NCBI RefSeq assembly: GCF_016591715.1 | Contig: NZ_AP024109.1 | Span: 3,720,001-3,784,000 of the forward strand | Direction of reading: 5' to 3' | Source: Mesorhizobium sp. J8 | Lineage (GTDB): Bacteria; Pseudomonadota; Alphaproteobacteria; Rhizobiales; Rhizobiaceae | Length of the DNA stretch: 64,000 bases | Part shown: positions 45,919 through 56,707 of the stretch, one piece after another | Position numbering within the stretch: position 1 is the first letter of the stretch | Layout of the letters: every line of letters starts with the position of its first letter | The notes under the pieces: model-generated | Databases searched by the model: none | What the model was told of the DNA's origin: nothing | The model's input: the letters and a program-made list of their open reading frames with translations, nothing else | Position numbers and translations under genes: made by a program

Positions 45919-46039
45919 CACGATTTACCCTTTGCTTTCGCGTGCCTATGCCCCGATTCATGCAACAACCGTATGACGGTTGCGGTTGGTCCAGCCCAGG
46001 CGCTAGCCTGCGTGCCAAACGCATCAGGAGAAAATCACC

Positions 46040-46819
46040 ATGGATCTCGGCATTCGCGGCAAGAAGGCCATCGTCTGTGCTTCGAGCAAGGGACTTGGAA
46101 AAGGCTGCGCCATGGCGCTGGCCGAGGCGGGCGTCGACCTCGTCGTCAACGGGCGCAACGCTGAGCTTCTGGCCAGGACCGCCGCCGAAATTCGCGAAAA
46201 GTTCGGCGTCACGGTGGTCGAAGTCGCAGGCGATGTGTCGAAGCCCGAGGTGCAGAAGGCGCTGCTTGCCGCCTGTCCCGAACCCGACATCCTGGTCAAC
46301 AACAATGGCGGCCCGCCGCTGCGCGACTTCCGCGAGCTCGACCGCGCCAAGATCCTCGAGGGTGTGACCCAGAACATGGTGACGCCCATCGAGCTGATCC
46401 AGGCGGTGATCGACGGCATGGCCAAGCGCGGCTTCGGCCGCATCGTCAACATCACTTCGCTGTCGGTCTATGTGCCGATCCCCGGCCTTGACCTGTCGTC
46501 CGGCGCGCGCGCCGGCCTGACCTCCTTCCTCGCCGGGGTGGCGCGCACCGTGATCGACCGCAACGTCACCATCAACAGCCTCCTGCCCGGCAAGCTCGAT
46601 ACCGACCGGCTGCGCGGCCCGCATGAGGCCGGCACTCCGGAAGACCCGTCCGCTGCCGCAGCGCGCAAGGCCCGCATCAGTGCCGACGTGCCGGCGAAAC
46701 GTCTCGGCACGCCGGAGGAGTTCGGCCAGATCTGCGCCTTCCTCTGCTCGGTCCATGCCGGCTATCTCACCGGCCAGAACATCCCGGTCGACGGCGGCCT
46801 CTACGTCAGCGCGTTCTGA
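46040..46819 (+). CDS. SDR-family oxidoreductase with altered active site
   Basis: A 259-residue Rossmann protein. The cofactor loop is reduced to CASSKGLGKG (instead of TGxxxGIG), NNNGGPP replaces NNAG, and the structural NITSLSV strand with Ser is kept. Where Tyr-x-x-x-Lys should stand, the sequence reads LSSGARAGL, with no Tyr or Lys. The C-terminal GYLTGQNIPVDGGLY is normal. Members with this pattern occur as a distinct subgroup of unclear activity. Usual SDR dehydrogenase chemistry therefore should not be assumed. It stands alone. Confidence 0.8.
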   Translation: MDLGIRGKKAIVCASSKGLGKGCAMALAEAGVDLVVNGRNAELLARTAAEIREKFGVTVVEVAGDVSKPEVQKALLAACPEPDILVNNNGGPPLRDFRELDRAKILEGVTQNMVTPIELIQAVIDGMAKRGFGRIVNITSLSVYVPIPGLDLSSGARAGLTSFLAGVARTVIDRNVTINSLLPGKLDTDRLRGPHEAGTPEDPSAAAARKARISADVPAKRLGTPEEFGQICAFLCSVHAGYLTGQNIPVDGGLYVSAF

Positions 46820-46982
46820 TCGCCGCCAATTCAAAAAGCTTGAGGCTCGCAGCCCAACTATCTGGAATCGGTTGATTATTTTCGCTCCGACATTGTGAAG
46901 GCCGGAGCAAGTTATTTGCCGTCGCGAAAACGCTCCGACGCATGCTAAAAGGCTCCAAAGCAGCATCGCAGGGAGGGGCCGG

Positions 46983-49307
46983 ATGGACGGCGAGAACAAG
47001 AAAACGGCCCGGTCGGACCTCGACGAGGCCGCCCTCTTCTTCCACAAGCATCCCACTCCGGGAAAGCTCGAGATCCAGGCGACGAAGCCGCTCGGCAACC
47101 AGCGCGACCTGGCCCTTGCCTATTCGCCGGGCGTGGCAGCCCCCTGCCTCGAGATTCGCGATGATCCGGCGACCGCCGCCGACTACACCGCCCGCGCCAA
47201 TCTCGTCGGCGTCGTCTCCAACGGCTCCGCCGTGCTTGGGCTCGGCAATATCGGCCCGCTCGCCTCCAAGCCGGTGATGGAAGGCAAGGCGGTGCTGTTC
47301 AAGAAATTCGCCGGCATAGACGTCTTCGACATCGAGATCGACGCACCGGGGATCGAGCGCATGGTCGAGACGGTGGCCGCGCTCGAGCCGACCTTCGGCG
47401 GCATCAATCTCGAGGACATCAAGGCGCCGGAATGCTTCGAGGTCGAGGAGCGGCTGAAGGCCCGCATGGGCATTCCGGTTTTCCACGACGACCAGCACGG
47501 CACTGCGATCATCGTCGCCGCCGCCGTGCTCAACGGGCTGGAACTGGCGGGCAAGACGATTTCCGACATCAAGATTGTCACCTCCGGCGCCGGCGCTGCC
47601 GCGCTTGCCTGCCTCAACCTTCTGGTCTCGCTCGGCGCCAAGGTGGAAAACATCTGGGTCACCGACCGTTTCGGCGTCGCCTACAAGGGCCGCGTCGAGG
47701 AGATGGACCGCTGGAAAGACCCTTATGTGAAGGACACCGAGGCGCGCACGCTGGCCGATGTCATTCCTGGTGCCGACGTCTTTCTCGGCCTCTCCGCCGC
47801 CGGCGTGCTGAAGCCGGAGCTTCTGGAGCACATGGCGCCGAAGCCGCTGATCCTGGCCTTGGCCAACCCCAATCCCGAGATCATGCCGGAAGCGGCGCGC
47901 GCCGCGCGGCCGGACGCCATGATCTGCACCGGCCGCTCGGATTTTCCCAACCAAGTCAATAACGTGCTGTGCTTTCCTTATATCTTCCGCGGCGCGCTGG
48001 ACTGCGGCGCCAGCGCTATCAACGAGGAGATGAAGATGGCGGCCGTGCGGGCGATCGCCGCCCTTGCCCGCGAAGAGCCCTCCGATGTCGCGGCGCGCGC
48101 CTATTCCGGCGAGACGCCGATATTCGGTCCCGATTTCCTGATCCCCTCGCCCTTCGATCCGCGCCTGATCCTGCGCATCGCGCCGGCGGTGGCGAAGGCT
48201 GCCTGCGATACCGGCGTTGCAACCCGGCCGATCGCCGATTTCGCCGCCTATATCGACAAGCTCAACCGCTTCGTCTTCCGCTCCGGCCTGGTGATGAAGC
48301 CGGTGTTTTCCTCGGCCAAGACGGCAAGCGCCAAGCGCGTCATCTATGCCGACGGCGAGGACGAGCGCGTGCTGCGCGCAGCACAAGTGGTGCTGGAGGA
48401 AGGCATTGCCGAACCGACCCTGATCGGCCGCCCGCATGTGGTGGAGGTGCGCCTGAAGCGTTATGGCCTGCGCATCCGGCCGGGCGTCGATTTCGCGTTG
48501 ATCAATCCGGAAGACGATCCGCGCTACCGCCATTATGTCGACCTTTTGATCGAGCTTGCCGGCCGGCGCGGCGTGACGACGGAAGCCGCCCGCACCATGG
48601 TGCGCACCAACAATACGGTGATCGCGGCACTCGCGCTGAGGCGCGGCGACGCGGATGCCATGATCTGCGGGCTCGAAGGCCGCTTCGAGCGGCATTTGCG
48701 CAATGTCTCGCTGATCATCGGGCCGCGCGCCGGCGTCAAGGACCGGGATCTTTCGACGCTCTCCATGCTGATTTCGCAGCGGGGCATCATCTTTCTCACC
48801 GATACCTATGTCTCCATCGACCCGACCGCCGAAGAGATTGCCGAGATGACCGTTCTGGCGGCGGAGGAGATCAGGCGTTTCGGCATGGAACCCAAGGCCG
48901 CCTTGCTCTCCTTCTCGGATTTCGGATCGCGCGACGCGCCGAGTGCGTTCAAGATGCGGCAAGCCGCGGCGATCCTGGCGCGCATCGCGCCCGACCTTGA
49001 ATGCGACGGCGAGATGCATGCCGATACAGCGCTTTCGCAACATCTGCGCCAGCGCGTCTATCCGCATTCCAGGCTGAACGGCGAAGCCAATCTGCTGGTC
49101 TTCCCGAACCTCGATTCGGCCAACATCACGCTTACGGCGCTGGGCGCCATGATGGATGCGCTGCATGTCGGGCCGATCCTGCTCGGCACCGACAAGCCCG
49201 CGCACATCTTGACGCCTTCGGTGACCTCGCGCGGCGTCGTCAACATGACCGCGCTGGCCGTTGTCGAGGCGGCGCACAAGGCGCAGGCGCTCGTCGATCT
49301 GAATTGA
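46983..49307 (+). CDS. maeB: NADP-type malic enzyme fused to phosphotransacetylase-like domain
   Basis: A 774-residue protein. Residues 1-425 form the malic enzyme ([47 protein letters not shown]), which converts malate to pyruvate and CO2. Residues 440-774 are a PTA-like domain that in this family is regulatory (binds acetyl-CoA) rather than catalytic. Rhizobia encode two such enzymes, TME and DME, which differ in cofactor; the sequence alone does not decide firmly. A GGGAGGGG ribosome site precedes the ATG. Confidence 0.92.
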   Translation: MDGENKKTARSDLDEAALFFHKHPTPGKLEIQATKPLGNQRDLALAYSPGVAAPCLEIRDDPATAADYTARANLVGVVSNGSAVLGLGNIGPLASKPVMEGKAVLFKKFAGIDVFDIEIDAPGIERMVETVAALEPTFGGINLEDIKAPECFEVEERLKARMGIPVFHDDQHGTAIIVAAAVLNGLELAGKTISDIKIVTSGAGAAALACLNLLVSLGAKVENIWVTDRFGVAYKGRVEEMDRWKDPYVKDTEARTLADVIPGADVFLGLSAAGVLKPELLEHMAPKPLILALANPNPEIMPEAARAARPDAMICTGRSDFPNQVNNVLCFPYIFRGALDCGASAINEEMKMAAVRAIAALAREEPSDVAARAYSGETPIFGPDFLIPSPFDPRLILRIAPAVAKAACDTGVATRPIADFAAYIDKLNRFVFRSGLVMKPVFSSAKTASAKRVIYADGEDERVLRAAQVVLEEGIAEPTLIGRPHVVEVRLKRYGLRIRPGVDFALINPEDDPRYRHYVDLLIELAGRRGVTTEAARTMVRTNNTVIAALALRRGDADAMICGLEGRFERHLRNVSLIIGPRAGVKDRDLSTLSMLISQRGIIFLTDTYVSIDPTAEEIAEMTVLAAEEIRRFGMEPKAALLSFSDFGSRDAPSAFKMRQAAAILARIAPDLECDGEMHADTALSQHLRQRVYPHSRLNGEANLLVFPNLDSANITLTALGAMMDALHVGPILLGTDKPAHILTPSVTSRGVVNMTALAVVEAAHKAQALVDLN

Positions 49308-49388
49308 GGCGGCGCCAGAGCAGACTAGGGAACAGTTAACCACGAACGCGGTAGCCTTCCGCCCACGGGCAATCGGGATTCCAGGCGG

Positions 49389-50615
49389 ATGAAGGGGTTG
49401 AAGCTGATGCATCTTGCGGCGCTGCTTGCGGCGCTTGCAGGCTCAGCCGTCGCCGTCACGGACTCCCTGGCGGCATCCCGCATATGCCGGCAGCTCGAAG
49501 CCGAACTCGCCGCTACGCGCGGTGGCGGCGGAGGGCCGGGCCTCGTGCGCAAATATGACGACGCGATCGCGCGCCAGCGCGAGCAGTTGGCGAAGGCCCG
49601 CAGCCGGGCAAGCGACGCCAATTGCGGCTTCACGCTTTTTTCACGCAATGTCAGCCAGTGCGCGGCGATCAACGCCTCGATAGAGCGCATGAACGCCAAT
49701 CTCGACACGCTGCAGGCCAAGCGCGAGCGGCTGTCCGCCGGTGGCGGCACGCGGCGCGACCGCAGTCGTATCCTCGCGGCGCTCGATGCCAATGGCTGCC
49801 GCGGCGACGAGCCCCCGCCCCGCCGCGCGCCGCTTCAGGAGGCTTCCCGCGACAATGCCGGCGGCAATCTGTTCGAGCAACTTTTCGGCCGCCAGGACCA
49901 GCAGCTCGAAACGCCCGATGCTCCCGGCGCCCCGGACGCGGCGGACGTACCTGCCGATGATCCCAGCGTGCGCAACATCCGCCGCATCATCAACCAGCCG
50001 GACGGCACGGACCTGCCAAGGCCGGTCGGCGAGTTCCGCACGATGTGCGTGCGCACCTGCGACGGCTATTTCTTCCCGATGTCCAATGCTGCGTCCGTCG
50101 GAGATTTCGAACGCGACCAGAAGAATTGCGAATCGAGCTGCCCCGGCACCGAGATGCAGGTCTTCTATTCGCGCGGAATGGACGACGATTCGGGATCGAT
50201 GACCTCCTCGGTCACCGGGCAACCCTACGCCTCGCTGCCGACCGCCTATCTCTACAAGCAGGTCAATTACTCACGCCCGCCGAGTTGCGGCTGCAACGCG
50301 CAGGCCAGCAATTTCACGATCATCGGCGGCAACCCGCCCAATCCCGAGCAGTCGCGGCCGGAGAGCGGGATGGCGCCCTTCATCCCCGTGCCGGCAGTGA
50401 AGCCCGATCCCGGCGCCGATCCCGAAACGCTCGCCAATGCCGAAGGCGGGCTCGACCTGGAAGCGATCAAGCGGCTGACCACCAAGGCGCCGGTGTCGCC
50501 GGTCTCGGCGCTGCCGCCGGATCAGCGCAAGGTCAGGGTCGTCGGGCCAGCGTTCCTTCCCGACCCATCAGCGGCAATAGATCTGAAAGCTCCGGCCCCG
50601 AAGTCCGCCCGGTAA
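49389..50615 (+). CDS. DUF2865 secreted protein
   Basis: A 408-residue exported protein with a signal peptide (hydrophobic [18 protein letters not shown]), a coiled-coil region (about 33-120) and a C-terminal cysteine-rich DUF2865 domain: [34 protein letters not shown]. The function is unknown; the family is common in Hyphomicrobiales and is usually periplasmic. Its last 83 bases overlap the 3' end of gltX on the opposite strand. Confidence 0.78.
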   Translation: MKGLKLMHLAALLAALAGSAVAVTDSLAASRICRQLEAELAATRGGGGGPGLVRKYDDAIARQREQLAKARSRASDANCGFTLFSRNVSQCAAINASIERMNANLDTLQAKRERLSAGGGTRRDRSRILAALDANGCRGDEPPPRRAPLQEASRDNAGGNLFEQLFGRQDQQLETPDAPGAPDAADVPADDPSVRNIRRIINQPDGTDLPRPVGEFRTMCVRTCDGYFFPMSNAASVGDFERDQKNCESSCPGTEMQVFYSRGMDDDSGSMTSSVTGQPYASLPTAYLYKQVNYSRPPSCGCNAQASNFTIIGGNPPNPEQSRPESGMAPFIPVPAVKPDPGADPETLANAEGGLDLEAIKRLTTKAPVSPVSALPPDQRKVRVVGPAFLPDPSAAIDLKAPAPKSAR

Positions 50616-51906
50616 GCGCCAACCGCAGCGGCATGAACAACGGCTTGCCCTTGCGCCCGGTCGCTTCCCTGATCTTGCCGGTCCAGTCCTTCCAGACGGT
50701 GCCGTTCCACGGCTCCTCCGGCAGCAGATCGAACGCCTGGTTGAGGAAGTCGCGATCCTCGCCGGAAAACTCGGCCGGCTCTTGCGGACCCTCGTTCAGG
50801 ATGCGCCACCAGATGGCGGCGTCCGACAGGCGGTCGAGATTGCCGCGCACTGCCAGCCAGAACGGCTCGGCCTTCTCGCCGGAAATGCCAAGCACGATCA
50901 GCCGGTCGCGCGCTTCCTCGAACGGCATATGATGCATCAGCGTGCGGTTGAGCACGAAGAGTTCGTCCGGGTCGAATTTCGAGGCTGACTTGGACGTCGC
51001 CGCCGGGTCGAAATGGCCGGCAAGCTCGTTGAGGTCGCGCGCGGCGGTGACATTCTCCGACGTGCCGACGAGCACGGCCAGCGAGGCAACCGCCATCGGC
51101 TCGATGCCATCCTCGCGCAGGCTTTCGATCGACAGAGCGCCGGTGCGCTTCGACAGCCCCTCGCCCGATACCGTGGTCAGCAGGTTGTGGTGGCCGAAGA
51201 CCGGTGGCTCGGCGCCGAGCGCCTTGAAGATGGCGATCTGCACGCCGGTGTTGGTGACATGGTCGTCGCCACGGATGACGTGGCTGACGCCCATCTCGAT
51301 GTCGTCGACCACCGAAGGCAGCGTGTAGAGATAGGTGCCGTCCTCGCGCACCAGGACAGGATCCGACAGCGAGGCGAGATCGACGGTCTCCTCGCCGCGC
51401 ACCAGATCGTTCCAATGCACCTCGGTGCGCTCCGGCTGCAGCGGGTCGCTGGTGAAATTGGGCAGCAGGAAGCGCCAATGCGGCTTGCGTCCGTCCGACT
51501 GGTACTCGGCCACCTGCTCCGGCGTCAGCGTCAGCGCCTCGCGGCCATAGACAGGCGGCAGGCCGCGCGTGCGGCGCACCTTGCGGCGCAGGTCGAGCTC
51601 TTCCGGCGTCTCGTAGCAGGCATAGAGCACGCGAGCCGCCTTCAGCCGCTCGACCGCCGCGTCGTAGATCTCGAAGCGGCGCGACTGATACTCGGTGACG
51701 TCCGGGAAGATGCCCAGCCAGTGCAGGTCGTAAAGAATGGAATCGGCATATTCCTGCTTCGAGCGGGCAATATCGGTGTCGTCGAAACGCTGTATGAATC
51801 GGCCCTTGTTGTTCATGGCAAAAAGCCAGTTGAACAGCGCGGTGCGCGCATTGCCGATATGGATGCGGCCGGTCGGTGACGGGGCAAAACGTACGGTAAC
51901 TGTCAT
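50533..51906 (-). CDS. gltX: Glutamyl-tRNA synthetase
   Basis: A 457-residue class-I synthetase that charges glutamate onto tRNA-Glu (and often tRNA-Gln in alphaproteobacteria). The signature is [14 protein letters not shown] (HIGH motif), the KMSKS loop is [12 protein letters not shown], and the discriminating GDDHVTNT follows. The ATG at 51906 is chosen; the frame is open for 63 codons upstream without family similarity. Many alphaproteobacteria have two GltX copies. The 3' end overlaps the DUF2865 gene by 83 bp. Confidence 0.93.
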   Translation of the reverse strand: MTVTVRFAPSPTGRIHIGNARTALFNWLFAMNNKGRFIQRFDDTDIARSKQEYADSILYDLHWLGIFPDVTEYQSRRFEIYDAAVERLKAARVLYACYETPEELDLRRKVRRTRGLPPVYGREALTLTPEQVAEYQSDGRKPHWRFLLPNFTSDPLQPERTEVHWNDLVRGEETVDLASLSDPVLVREDGTYLYTLPSVVDDIEMGVSHVIRGDDHVTNTGVQIAIFKALGAEPPVFGHHNLLTTVSGEGLSKRTGALSIESLREDGIEPMAVASLAVLVGTSENVTAARDLNELAGHFDPAATSKSASKFDPDELFVLNRTLMHHMPFEEARDRLIVLGISGEKAEPFWLAVRGNLDRLSDAAIWWRILNEGPQEPAEFSGEDRDFLNQAFDLLPEEPWNGTVWKDWTGKIREATGRKGKPLFMPLRLALTGRTSGPELSDLLPLMGREGTLARRP

Positions 51907-52130
51907 GAGCGGGGCGTAGCGGATGCTTTTGGTGTTGACAAGGCGCGCCCCCCGCGCGAACGCAACAGATAGTGCAAGCCAGCTAAAATGAAAAGCCGCA
52001 GCCCGACACGGCTTCCTGGCGGCCTGAGAAACGGCGTCAAGTGCCTGCAAAGCCGGGCTTGTCATGTCCCCGTTATCCACATGTGTGACACACAAGATGT
52101 TGGGGTCACAAAAGCTACAAAAACGAATCC

Positions 52131-52159
52131 TTGACGGGTCGGAACGAGTCGCTTTTTAT
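52131..52159 (+). promoter_or_regulatory. Sigma70-type promoter candidate
   Basis: TTGACG (52131-52136), a 17-base spacer, and TTTTAT (52154-52159). It would drive a short transcript ending at the terminator at 52215. Confidence 0.4.
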
Positions 52160-52165
52160 GGGCCA

Positions 52166-52215
52166 TGCGCTCCTGTTGCGGGCGTGACCGGAGAGTTCAG
52201 AGGCCGGTCTTTTTT
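52166..52215 (+). ncRNA. Candidate short transcript or attenuated leader upstream of nrdJ
   Basis: The stretch between a promoter candidate and a good terminator has no coding potential. At about 50 bases it could be a small RNA or a prematurely ended leader. I do not recognise a known family. Confidence 0.25.
52186..52215 (+). terminator. Rho-independent terminator, plus strand, with no gene upstream on that strand
   Basis: GACCGG (52186-52191) pairs with CCGGTC (52204-52209) across a 12-base loop, followed by six T (52210-52215). The nearest upstream gene on this strand ends 1.6 kb earlier. Confidence 0.6.
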
Positions 52216-52337
52216 CCCGGATTTTGTGCGTTTTGCCCACATTTCCGCCCGTTCACGAGGCCGGCGGAAGCGTTGGGATCATTAGGGCTTGGGTGGGCGA
52301 AAGGGAGAATTGTCGGCCTGGAAAAAATGATCTGTTA

Positions 52338-52353
52338 ACACTATATTTAGTGT
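52338..52353. promoter_or_regulatory. NrdR-box candidate upstream of nrdJ
   Basis: ACACTATATTTAGTGT matches the known NrdR consensus (ACACwATATATwGTGT) closely and is palindromic apart from one central pair. NrdR represses ribonucleotide reductase genes. A weaker match (11 of 16 bases) lies at 52367-52382, a spacing of 29 bases, close to the three helical turns usual for paired boxes. Confidence 0.75.
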
Positions 52354-52590
52354 TTGCAGGCAGGCTGGACCCTAGATAGTGTGAACCTCCCTCTTCCGAG
52401 GGAATCGACCAAAGTTTCAGTTGAGGGACCCGCGGGGGTCGGCCTGCAGCCCGGGCAAATGCCCGGCAAGGTGTTTTGCTGTCTGCATGGCGGCGCCCGC
52501 GACGAGGAGAATGCCGGCGTCCCCCGCGATGCCGGCAAACGGCGGACTGCGCTTTTCGCCATGCGGGGCAGAAATCCCCGGGGAAAGGCG

Positions 52591-52600
52591 CTATATATAG
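52591..52600. promoter_or_regulatory. Palindromic CTATATATAG core just before nrdJ
   Basis: A perfect 10-bp palindrome identical to the centre of the NrdR consensus, 19 bases upstream of the nrdJ ATG. It could be a third NrdR contact or a -10 element. Confidence 0.35.
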
Positions 52601-52619
52601 ACACAAAGGGACCGGACCA

Positions 52620-55600
52620 ATGCGCATCGAGCGTCGCTTCACCAAGCCAGAGCAATCGGCCTATGCGGAGATCGAATTCCGCAAGGCTTTGTCGGAGATC
52701 AAGAATCCCGATGGCTCGGTGGTGTTCCGCCTCGACAACATCGATGTGCCGGCGCAATTCAGCCAGGTCGCGGCCGACATCCTGGCGCAGAAATATTTCC
52801 GCAAGGCCGGCGTGCCGGCGCGCCTGAAGAAGGTCGAGGAGAACGACGTTCCCTCCTTCCTGTGGCGCTCGGTTGCCGACGAGGCCGAGCTCGCCAAGCT
52901 GCCCGAGGCCGAGCGCTATGGTTCGGAGACCGATGCCCGCCAGGTCTTTGACCGTCTCTCCGGCACCTGGACCTATTGGGGCTGGAAGGGCGGCTATTTC
53001 AAGTCGGAGGAGGATGCGCGCGCCTTCCGCGACGAGCTTGCCTATATGCTGGCCACCCAGCGCGTCGCGCCGAACTCGCCGCAGTGGTTCAACACCGGCC
53101 TGCACTGGGCCTACGGCATCGACGGGCCGAGCCAGGGCCACTTCTATGTCGACCCCTTCACCGGCAAGCTGACCAAGTCGAAGTCGGCCTATGAGCATCC
53201 GCAGCCGCATGCCTGCTTCATCCAGAGCGTGCAGGACGACCTCGTCAACGAGGGCGGCATCATGGACCTGTGGGTGCGTGAGGCGCGCCTGTTCAAATAC
53301 GGCTCCGGCACCGGCTCGAACTTCTCCATGCTGCGCGGCGAAGGCGAGAAGCTGTCGGGCGGCGGCCGCTCCTCCGGCCTGATGAGCTTCCTCAAGATCG
53401 GCGACCGCGCGGCCGGCGCCATCAAGTCGGGCGGCACGACGCGCCGCGCGGCCAAGATGGTCATCGTCGACGCCGACCACCCCGACATCGAGCAATTCAT
53501 CGACTGGAAGGTCAATGAGGAGCAGAAGGTCGCCTCGCTGGTGACCGGCTCCAAGATCGTCAAGAAGCATCTCGAAGCCATCATGAAGGCCTGCGTCAAT
53601 TGCGAGGGCGATGGCGACGATTGCTTCGACCCGGCGCTGAACACTGCGCTGAAGCGCGAGATCAAGGCGGCCAAGAAGGATGCCGTGCCGGAGAACTACA
53701 TCTACCGCGTCATCCAGTTCGCCCGCCAGGGCTACACTTCGATGTCGTTCAACACCTACGACACCGACTGGGATTCCGACGCCTACCTCACGGTCTCGGG
53801 CCAGAACTCCAACAACTCGGTGTCGCTGAAGGACAATTTCCTGCGCGCTGTGGAAGCCGACGGCGACTGGCAGCTCACCGCCCGCAAGGACGGCAAGGTG
53901 CTGAAGACGCTGAAGGCGCGGGACCTCTGGGAAAAGATCGGCTATGCCGCCTGGGCGTCGGCAGACCCCGGCCTGCATTTCAACACGACGATGAACGACT
54001 GGCACACCTGCGCTTCCGCCGGTGCGATCCGGGCCTCCAACCCGTGCTCGGAATACATGTTCCTCGACGACACGGCCTGCAATCTCGCCTCGATCAACCT
54101 CCTGCCCTACCGCAAGGAAGACGGCACGATCGACATCGCCGCTTATGAGCACACCGTTCGGCTGTGGACCATCGTGCTCGAGATCTCGGTGATGATGGCG
54201 CAGTTCCCGTCGAAGGAAATCGCCAAGCTCTCCTACGACTACCGCACGCTCGGCCTCGGCTACGCCAATATCGGCGGCCTGCTGATGACCTCCGGCATTC
54301 CTTACGACTCCGACGAGGGCCGCGCGATCTGCGCCGCGCTCACCGCCATCATGACCGGCGTCGCCTACTCGACCTCGGCCGAGATGGCTTCCGAGCTCGG
54401 CGCCTTCCCGGACTATGACCGCAACGCCCAGAACATGCTGCGCGTCATGCGCAACCATCGCCGCGCCGCCTATGGCGACAAGGACGGCTACGAGAAGCTC
54501 TCCGTCAACCCGGTGCCGCTGGTCGCGTCCGACCTCAAGCAGCAAGCTTTGGCCGAGCACGCCCGCGCCGCCTGGGACCGCGCCATCGAGCTCGGCGAGG
54601 AGCATGGCTACCGCAATGCGCAGGCGACCGTGATCGCGCCGACCGGCACGATCGGCCTCGTCATGGATTGCGACACCACCGGCATCGAGCCGGACTTCGC
54701 CCTGGTGAAGTTCAAGAAGCTCGCCGGCGGCGGCTATTTCAAGATCATCAACCGCGCCGTGCCGGAAGCGCTGCGCACGCTGGGTTACTCCGAAAGCCAG
54801 ATCGCCGAGATCGAGGCCTATGCCGTCGGCCACGGCAACCTCAACCAGGCGCCCGGCATCAACCCGTCGACGCTGAAGGCCAAGGGCTTCACCGACGAGA
54901 AGATCGCCGCGCTGAACGCGGCGCTGAAGTCGGCCTTCGACATCAAGTTCGTGTTCAACCAGTGGACGCTCGGCGCCGACTGGGTGAAGGAGACGCTCGG
55001 CTTTACCGACGAGCAGCTCGGCGACTTCTCCTTCGAGATGCTGCCGGCGCTGGGCTTCTCCAAGAAGGACATCGACGCCGCCAACATCCATGTCTGCGGC
55101 GCGATGACGCTCGAAGGCGCGCCCTTCCTCAAGGCCGAGCACCTGCCGGTGTTCGACTGCGCCAGCCCCTGCGGCAAGATCGGCAAGCGCTCGCTCTCGA
55201 TCCAGAGCCACATCCTGATGATGGCCGCGGCGCAGCCCTTCATCTCGGGCGCCATCTCCAAGACCATCAACATGCCGAACGAGGCGACGGTCGAGGACGC
55301 CAAGAACGCCTATATGCTGTCCTGGAAGCTGGCGCTGAAGGCGAACGCGCTTTATCGCGACGGCTCGAAGCTGTCGCAGCCGCTCAACGCCTCGCTGCTC
55401 GCCGATGACGACGAGGATGAGGACGAGGCCGTCGAGCAGCTGATCGCCGCGCCCGCCGCGCAGCGCGCCGTGCAGGTGACGGAAAAGATCGTCGAGCGCG
55501 TGGTGGAACGCCTCTACCGCGACCGCGAGAAGCTGCCGAACCGCCGCAAGGGTTACACGCAGAAGGCGGTCGTCGGCGGGCACAAGGTGTATCTCCGCAC

Positions 55601-56396
55601 CGGCGAGTTCGACGACGGGCGCCTGGGCGAGATCTTCATCGACATGCACAAGGAGGGTGCTGCCTTCCGCGCGATGATGAACAACTTCGCCATCGCCATC
55701 TCGCTCGGCCTGCAGTACGGCGTGCCGCTCGATGAATATGTCGAGGCCTTCACCTTCACCAAGTTCGAGCCGGCCGGCATGGTGCAGGGCAACGACGCGA
55801 TCAAGAACGCCACGTCGATCCTCGACTATGTGTTCCGCGAGCTGGCGGTGTCCTATCTCGGCCGCCACGACCTCGCCCATGTCGACCAGTCGGACTTCGA
55901 CAAGACGGCGCTCGGCCGCGGCATCACCGAAGGCAAGGCGACGCCCTTCTCCAAGGGCCTCTATCGCGGTGCCTCGCCCGTGAAGCTGGTGAGCGGCATG
56001 GGCAGCGAGCCCAAGGGCTTCGGCGGCTCAACGTCGACGCCGGCCCCTGCCCGCGCCGCGCCCACGGCCTTCGCCGGCTCCAACGTGCTGGCGCTGAAGC
56101 CGGCCAGCGACGAGGCGCTCGCCTACAAGCGCGACTATGAGGAGCGCGCCCGGGAACTGGCCGAGGACATGGTGGAAGAAGAAGCCGAAGCCGCCGGCGG
56201 CGCCGAGGCCCTATTCACCGACGCCGCGGCCAACGAAGCCGCGGAGGCGAAAAAGCTCGCCGCCACCCGCCGCCAGCAGTCGCTGCTGCAAGGCTACACC
56301 GGCAACGAATGCTCCGAGTGCCACAACTTCACCATGGTGCGGAACGGCACCTGCGAGAAGTGCGACACGTGCGGAAGCACGAGTGGGTGCAGCTGA
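52620..56396 (+). CDS. nrdJ: Vitamin B12-dependent (class II) ribonucleotide reductase
   Basis: A 1258-residue enzyme that reduces ribonucleotides to deoxyribonucleotides using adenosylcobalamin, so it needs no oxygen. The active-site loop [15 protein letters not shown] lies at 474-488 (Asn474, Cys476, Glu478), with HACFIQS near 200 carrying a redox cysteine. The C-terminal tail (1231-1257) holds CSECHNF and [13 protein letters not shown], a zinc-ribbon and reducible cysteines that shuttle electrons. An insertion near 920-945 is acidic. An AAGGGA ribosome site precedes the ATG at 52620. NrdR-like boxes lie upstream and a terminator follows. Confidence 0.95.
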   Translation: MRIERRFTKPEQSAYAEIEFRKALSEIKNPDGSVVFRLDNIDVPAQFSQVAADILAQKYFRKAGVPARLKKVEENDVPSFLWRSVADEAELAKLPEAERYGSETDARQVFDRLSGTWTYWGWKGGYFKSEEDARAFRDELAYMLATQRVAPNSPQWFNTGLHWAYGIDGPSQGHFYVDPFTGKLTKSKSAYEHPQPHACFIQSVQDDLVNEGGIMDLWVREARLFKYGSGTGSNFSMLRGEGEKLSGGGRSSGLMSFLKIGDRAAGAIKSGGTTRRAAKMVIVDADHPDIEQFIDWKVNEEQKVASLVTGSKIVKKHLEAIMKACVNCEGDGDDCFDPALNTALKREIKAAKKDAVPENYIYRVIQFARQGYTSMSFNTYDTDWDSDAYLTVSGQNSNNSVSLKDNFLRAVEADGDWQLTARKDGKVLKTLKARDLWEKIGYAAWASADPGLHFNTTMNDWHTCASAGAIRASNPCSEYMFLDDTACNLASINLLPYRKEDGTIDIAAYEHTVRLWTIVLEISVMMAQFPSKEIAKLSYDYRTLGLGYANIGGLLMTSGIPYDSDEGRAICAALTAIMTGVAYSTSAEMASELGAFPDYDRNAQNMLRVMRNHRRAAYGDKDGYEKLSVNPVPLVASDLKQQALAEHARAAWDRAIELGEEHGYRNAQATVIAPTGTIGLVMDCDTTGIEPDFALVKFKKLAGGGYFKIINRAVPEALRTLGYSESQIAEIEAYAVGHGNLNQAPGINPSTLKAKGFTDEKIAALNAALKSAFDIKFVFNQWTLGADWVKETLGFTDEQLGDFSFEMLPALGFSKKDIDAANIHVCGAMTLEGAPFLKAEHLPVFDCASPCGKIGKRSLSIQSHILMMAAAQPFISGAISKTINMPNEATVEDAKNAYMLSWKLALKANALYRDGSKLSQPLNASLLADDDEDEDEAVEQLIAAPAAQRAVQVTEKIVERVVERLYRDREKLPNRRKGYTQKAVVGGHKVYLRTGEFDDGRLGEIFIDMHKEGAAFRAMMNNFAIAISLGLQYGVPLDEYVEAFTFTKFEPAGMVQGNDAIKNATSILDYVFRELAVSYLGRHDLAHVDQSDFDKTALGRGITEGKATPFSKGLYRGASPVKLVSGMGSEPKGFGGSTSTPAPARAAPTAFAGSNVLALKPASDEALAYKRDYEERARELAEDMVEEEAEAAGGAEALFTDAAANEAAEAKKLAATRRQQSLLQGYTGNECSECHNFTMVRNGTCEKCDTCGSTSGCS

Positions 56397-56412
56397 GGAG
56401 CTCTGAGCCTCT

Positions 56413-56456
56413 GAAATCCTTCGGCCCGGTCGTAAGATCGGGCCGATTTCATTTAT
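56413..56456 (+). terminator. Rho-independent terminator of nrdJ
   Basis: TCGGCCCG (56421-56428) pairs with CGGGCCGA (56439-56446), with extra outer pairing GAAAT/ATTTC, followed by TTTCATTTAT. It lies 17 bases past the nrdJ stop. Confidence 0.82.
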
Positions 56457-56471
56457 GAGCTTGAACGCGTC

Positions 56472-56662
56472 ATGATCGACCACATCACGATCGAAGTGAG
56501 CGACCTCGCCAAGAGCAAGCTCTTCTACGAAAAGGCGTTTTCGCCCCTGAGCTACAGCCTCGCCTTCGGCAAGGAAGGCGTCTTCTGGCCTTCGGGACTA
56601 TGCGGCTGCTTCGTGCTCGATCCCGACGGTACAACATCGAGGCGATGATCAACGAGCGGTGA
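56472..56662 (+). pseudogene. Broken VOC/glyoxalase-family gene
   Basis: From ATG at 56472 the frame reads as the start of a VOC-superfamily protein (MIDHITIEVSDLAKSKLFYE, then YSLAFGKEGVFWP). It then jumps to the family's end (FVLDPDG), missing about 60 middle residues. One base is lost after FVLDPDG: in the shifted frame the sequence continues YNIEAMINER and stops at 56662, the normal family ending. So there is an internal deletion plus a frameshift, and the product cannot fold normally. The original role (possibly glyoxalase or antibiotic-resistance-like) is unknown. Confidence 0.72.
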
Positions 56663-56671
56663 TGCGCGCCC

Positions 56672-56700
56672 TCTCCTTCTCACCTTGTGGGAGAAGGAGA
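56672..56700. repeat. REP-like hairpin
   Basis: TCTCCTTCTC (56672-56681) and GAGAAGGAGA (56691-56700) form a perfect 10-bp stem with a nine-base loop. There is no T-run, so it is a repeat-type palindrome rather than a terminator. It sits between the broken gene and the end of the DUF2314 gene. Confidence 0.6.
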
Positions 56701-56707
56701 AACCCGC

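Larger units (their letters stand above)
51907..52619. other. 713-bp intergenic region between gltX and nrdJ, rich in signals
   Basis: Going right: a 13-bp palindrome TGTGTG-A-CACACA (52082-52094); a promoter-like TTGACG/TTTTAT pair (52131-52159) followed closely by a terminator (52186-52215); an NrdR-like box at 52338-52353 with a weaker second box; then a GC-rich leader of about 200 bases with several hairpins (CCCTC/GAGGG, GACCC/GGGTC, CCGGGC/GCCCGG); and a CTATATATAG core 19 bases before the nrdJ start. No protein-coding gene is convincing here. Confidence 0.6.

Noticed and set aside
52380..52619. A cobalamin riboswitch before the B12-dependent reductase gene
   Set aside because: There are hairpins, but the conserved B12-box and the core sequences such as GCCACTG and CCCGCxACTG are absent.
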